DNA of 64,000 nucleotides, from assembly GCF_004005855.1 (NCBI RefSeq), contig NZ_SACL01000003.1, positions 434,001 to 498,000 of the forward strand. The letters run 5' to 3'. The translations under genes were made by a program, and so were the position numbers. The DNA is from Rhodovarius crocodyli (lineage in GTDB: Bacteria > Pseudomonadota > Alphaproteobacteria > Acetobacterales > Acetobacteraceae). The notes under the pieces were generated by a model. It made no database searches and was not told the origin of the DNA. It worked only from the letters and a program-made list of their open reading frames with translations. This document shows, piece after piece, positions 62,569 to 64,000 of the stretch; the first letter of the stretch is position 1; each line of letters starts with the position of its first letter.

Positions 62569-62919
62569 ATGCGTCGTATGGCCGTGCTGATGATCGCGCT
62601 GGGGTTGTGCTGGCAGCCGGCCTTCGCCCAGACGCGCGTGGTGGTGCCGGAAGGCAGCCGGGTGGTCGTGCCCTCTCGCGGGGCGGGGCAGATGCCGCGC
62701 GCGACCGCCCGCCGCGCGCCCAGCGCCGCCCAAGGTGAACCCTGGGGGCGCGGCACAAGCCGCAGCGCCGGACGCTTCAGCGAGGATGAAGGGTTTTCGC
62801 TGGGCGGCACCGGCCTGGCCGTGCCGTTGGCCATTCTGCCGTTGGCCGCCGCAGCGGCATTGGGGGCCACGCTGCCAGGCGGCGGCGGCGGGACCTCGGC
62901 GCCGGCCAGGACGCGGTGA
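62569..62919 (+). CDS. Small exported protein, unknown
   Basis: A 116-residue protein with a signal peptide (MRRMAVLMIALGLCWQPAFA), an Arg/Val/Ser-rich middle, a C-terminal hydrophobic stretch (LAVPLAILPLAAAAALG) and a glycine/alanine tail ending in Arg. No family recognised. ATG 62578 is an alternative start. It lies 38 bases after the Bug gene and may share its transcript. Confidence 0.6.
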   Translation: MRRMAVLMIALGLCWQPAFAQTRVVVPEGSRVVVPSRGAGQMPRATARRAPSAAQGEPWGRGTSRSAGRFSEDEGFSLGGTGLAVPLAILPLAAAAALGATLPGGGGGTSAPARTR

Positions 62920-62929
62920 GATAGTCAGG

Positions 62930-63150
62930 GGCGTTGCCCCCGACACCCCGGGCCAGGGGCTCTGCCCCCGGCACCCCCGCCAGGAGATAATATCTCCTGG
63001 ACCTGATATCAGTTTGGCGCCCGACCATCGCAGGTGGGGCGTCATTTTTATAATATTATTCAACGTTGTCAGGGTCTGGAGCCAACTCCCCGGGGTCCAG
63101 GGCCGCTACGGTCCTGGCGGGGGTCCAGGGGGCAGAGCCCCCTGGTGGGG
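62930..63150. repeat. REP-like inverted repeat cluster (REPIN-like)
   Basis: A 245-base intergenic stretch made almost wholly of palindromes. A ~33-base unit (62953-62984, CCAGGGGCTCTGCCCCC then CACCCCCGCCAGG) recurs inverted at 63113-63145 (CCTGGCGGGGGTCCAGGG then GGCAGAGCCCCCTGG). In the centre is a near-perfect 21-base palindrome with arms CCAGGAGATA and TATCTCCTGG (62980-63000), and an AT-rich tract (63041-63060). Paired inverted REP units are typical of REPINs. The dispersal across the genome cannot be tested here. Confidence 0.7.
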
Positions 63151-63164
63151 GGCGGCCCCCGCAC

Positions 63165-64000
63165 TCACCCCGCCAACCCGGCCAGCAGCGGCCGCCACTT
63201 CGCGACTTCCGTGGCGATCATCCCCTCCAGTGCCGCCGCGTCGCCCCCCAGCGCGAAGGTGCCCTGCTGCGCCAGTCGCTGCCGCAGCGTGGCGCTGGCC
63301 AGCGCCGTCCCGAAGGCCTCGCGCAGCTTGTCGCGCACGGGCTGGGGCGTCGCGCGCGGCACCAGCAGCGCGGAAAGCGAGCCGTTCTCAAGCTCGGCCA
63401 TCCCCGCTTCCTTGCTGCTCGGCACGTTGGGCAGCAGATCCAGGCGTTCGGGCGCGGCAGCCACCAGCCCCACCAGCGTGCCCGCGCGGATGTGCTCGAC
63501 CACCACGGCCGTGGCCTCGGCCGTCACGTCCACCTCGCCGCTCAGCACCGCCTGCACGCCGGCCGCGCCCGAGCGATAGTGCACGGGCGTGAAGCGCGCG
63601 CCGGACAGGGACTGCAGCAGCACCATGGTCTGGTGAGGGGAGGTGCCGACCCCCGCCGTGCTCCAGGTCATCTCGCCATTGCGCTGACGGGCGCGGGCCA
63701 CGAAGCCCGCAAGGTCCGTCACGCCCAGCTGCGGGCGGACCACCAGCACATGCGGGGTGGAGGCGAGCGGCAGCACCGGCGCCAGTTCCTTCGCCGTGTC
63801 GGCGACGGAACCGCCCATCATCACCGCGTTGATGGCGAACAGCGACGGGCCGCCGAACAGCAGGGTGTAGCCGTCGGGCGTGGCGCGGGCGGCGGCCTCG
63901 GCGGCGATGGTGCCGCCGGCGCCCGTGCGGTTCTCCACGATGATGGACTGGCCGATGGCCTGGCCGGCGGCCTCCGCCACCAGGCGGGCCACCAGGTCAC
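63165..64000 (-). CDS. Bug/TctC-family solute-binding protein, partial
   Basis: C-terminal ~278 residues of a third Bug receptor; the N-terminus and signal lie beyond the right edge. Visible: DLVARLVAEAAGQAIGQSII, VENRTGAGGTIAAEAAARAT, PVHYRSGAAGVQAVLSGEVD and LLPNVPSSKEAGM. A GTG at 63992 is an in-frame codon inside the family's conserved first domain, so it is not the start. Orphan, ligand unknown. Confidence 0.9.
   Translation of the reverse strand, partial: DLVARLVAEAAGQAIGQSIIVENRTGAGGTIAAEAAARATPDGYTLLFGGPSLFAINAVMMGGSVADTAKELAPVLPLASTPHVLVVRPQLGVTDLAGFVARARQRNGEMTWSTAGVGTSPHQTMVLLQSLSGARFTPVHYRSGAAGVQAVLSGEVDVTAEATAVVVEHIRAGTLVGLVAAAPERLDLLPNVPSSKEAGMAELENGSLSALLVPRATPQPVRDKLREAFGTALASATLRQRLAQQGTFALGGDAAALEGMIATEVAKWRPLLAGLAG

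Overview
The window is very GC-rich (G/C dominates nearly every third codon position). It is densely packed with genes that overlap at ATGA, GTGA or TGATG stop/start junctions. The content (alphaproteobacterial split ATP synthase operon atpHAGDC, orphan Bug/TctC solute-binding proteins, hpnCDE-type squalene genes with pigment genes, DUF3305/DUF3306 formate dehydrogenase cluster) points to an aerobic, motile, pigmented alphaproteobacterium. Acetobacteraceae of the Roseomonas type is the best guess; this is an inference, as no rRNA marker lies in the window.

Layout. 1-7.2 kb (minus): a formate dehydrogenase operon running off the left edge. It encodes a biotin/lipoate-ligase-like protein, two uncharacterised accessory proteins, DUF3305, DUF3306, a TorD-type chaperone fused to an N-terminal helix-turn-helix, a small Tat-signal protein and the Tat-exported molybdo/tungsto catalytic subunit. 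A divergent gene at 7.24 kb encodes a multi-cluster 4Fe-4S protein, followed by an exported trypsin-like protease. 10-15.4 kb: WcbI-like protein, HrpB helicase, GNAT acetyltransferase and MarR regulator divergent from a SugE/Gdx guanidinium exporter with a structured leader. 15.4-20 kb: small membrane protein, SH3 lipoprotein, amidase, motAB. 20-25 kb: atpHAGDC closed by a clear intrinsic terminator. 25-34 kb: diiron ferritin-like protein, GH10 xylanase, Bug protein, MFS transporter, a two-domain glycosyltransferase, an FAD oxidoreductase and a protease-like lipoprotein with no normal start codon. An unusually AT-rich 137-bp imperfect palindrome follows. 34-45.8 kb: lptF-lptG-lptD, an exported hypothetical, a VWA/J-domain pair, galU, a phosphohexomutase, an M35-like metallopeptidase and a GGCT-like protein. 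45.8-53.6 kb (minus): six coupled genes for a squalene-derived, probably C30, glycosylated and acylated carotenoid, including a single-chain HpnC-HpnD fusion. 53.7-64 kb: acyl-CoA dehydrogenase and amine-oxidase-like flavoproteins, an Asp/Glu racemase-family protein, a GntR/FCD regulator, a family-5 solute-binding protein, DUF2244, endonuclease III, small exported proteins, two more Bug proteins and a REP-like intergenic repeat.

How it fits together. The formate dehydrogenase block couples periplasmic formate oxidation to the respiratory chain, and its chaperone gene carries its own candidate control region (a cluster of TGCAA palindromes and a Fur-box-like site). The Lpt genes, galU and the phosphohexomutase supply envelope glycans. 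The pigment operon takes FPP through HpnCD and HpnE to squalene and then to a modified carotenoid, without any separate crtB or crtM. I saw no rRNA, tRNA, CRISPR array, prophage or insertion sequence.
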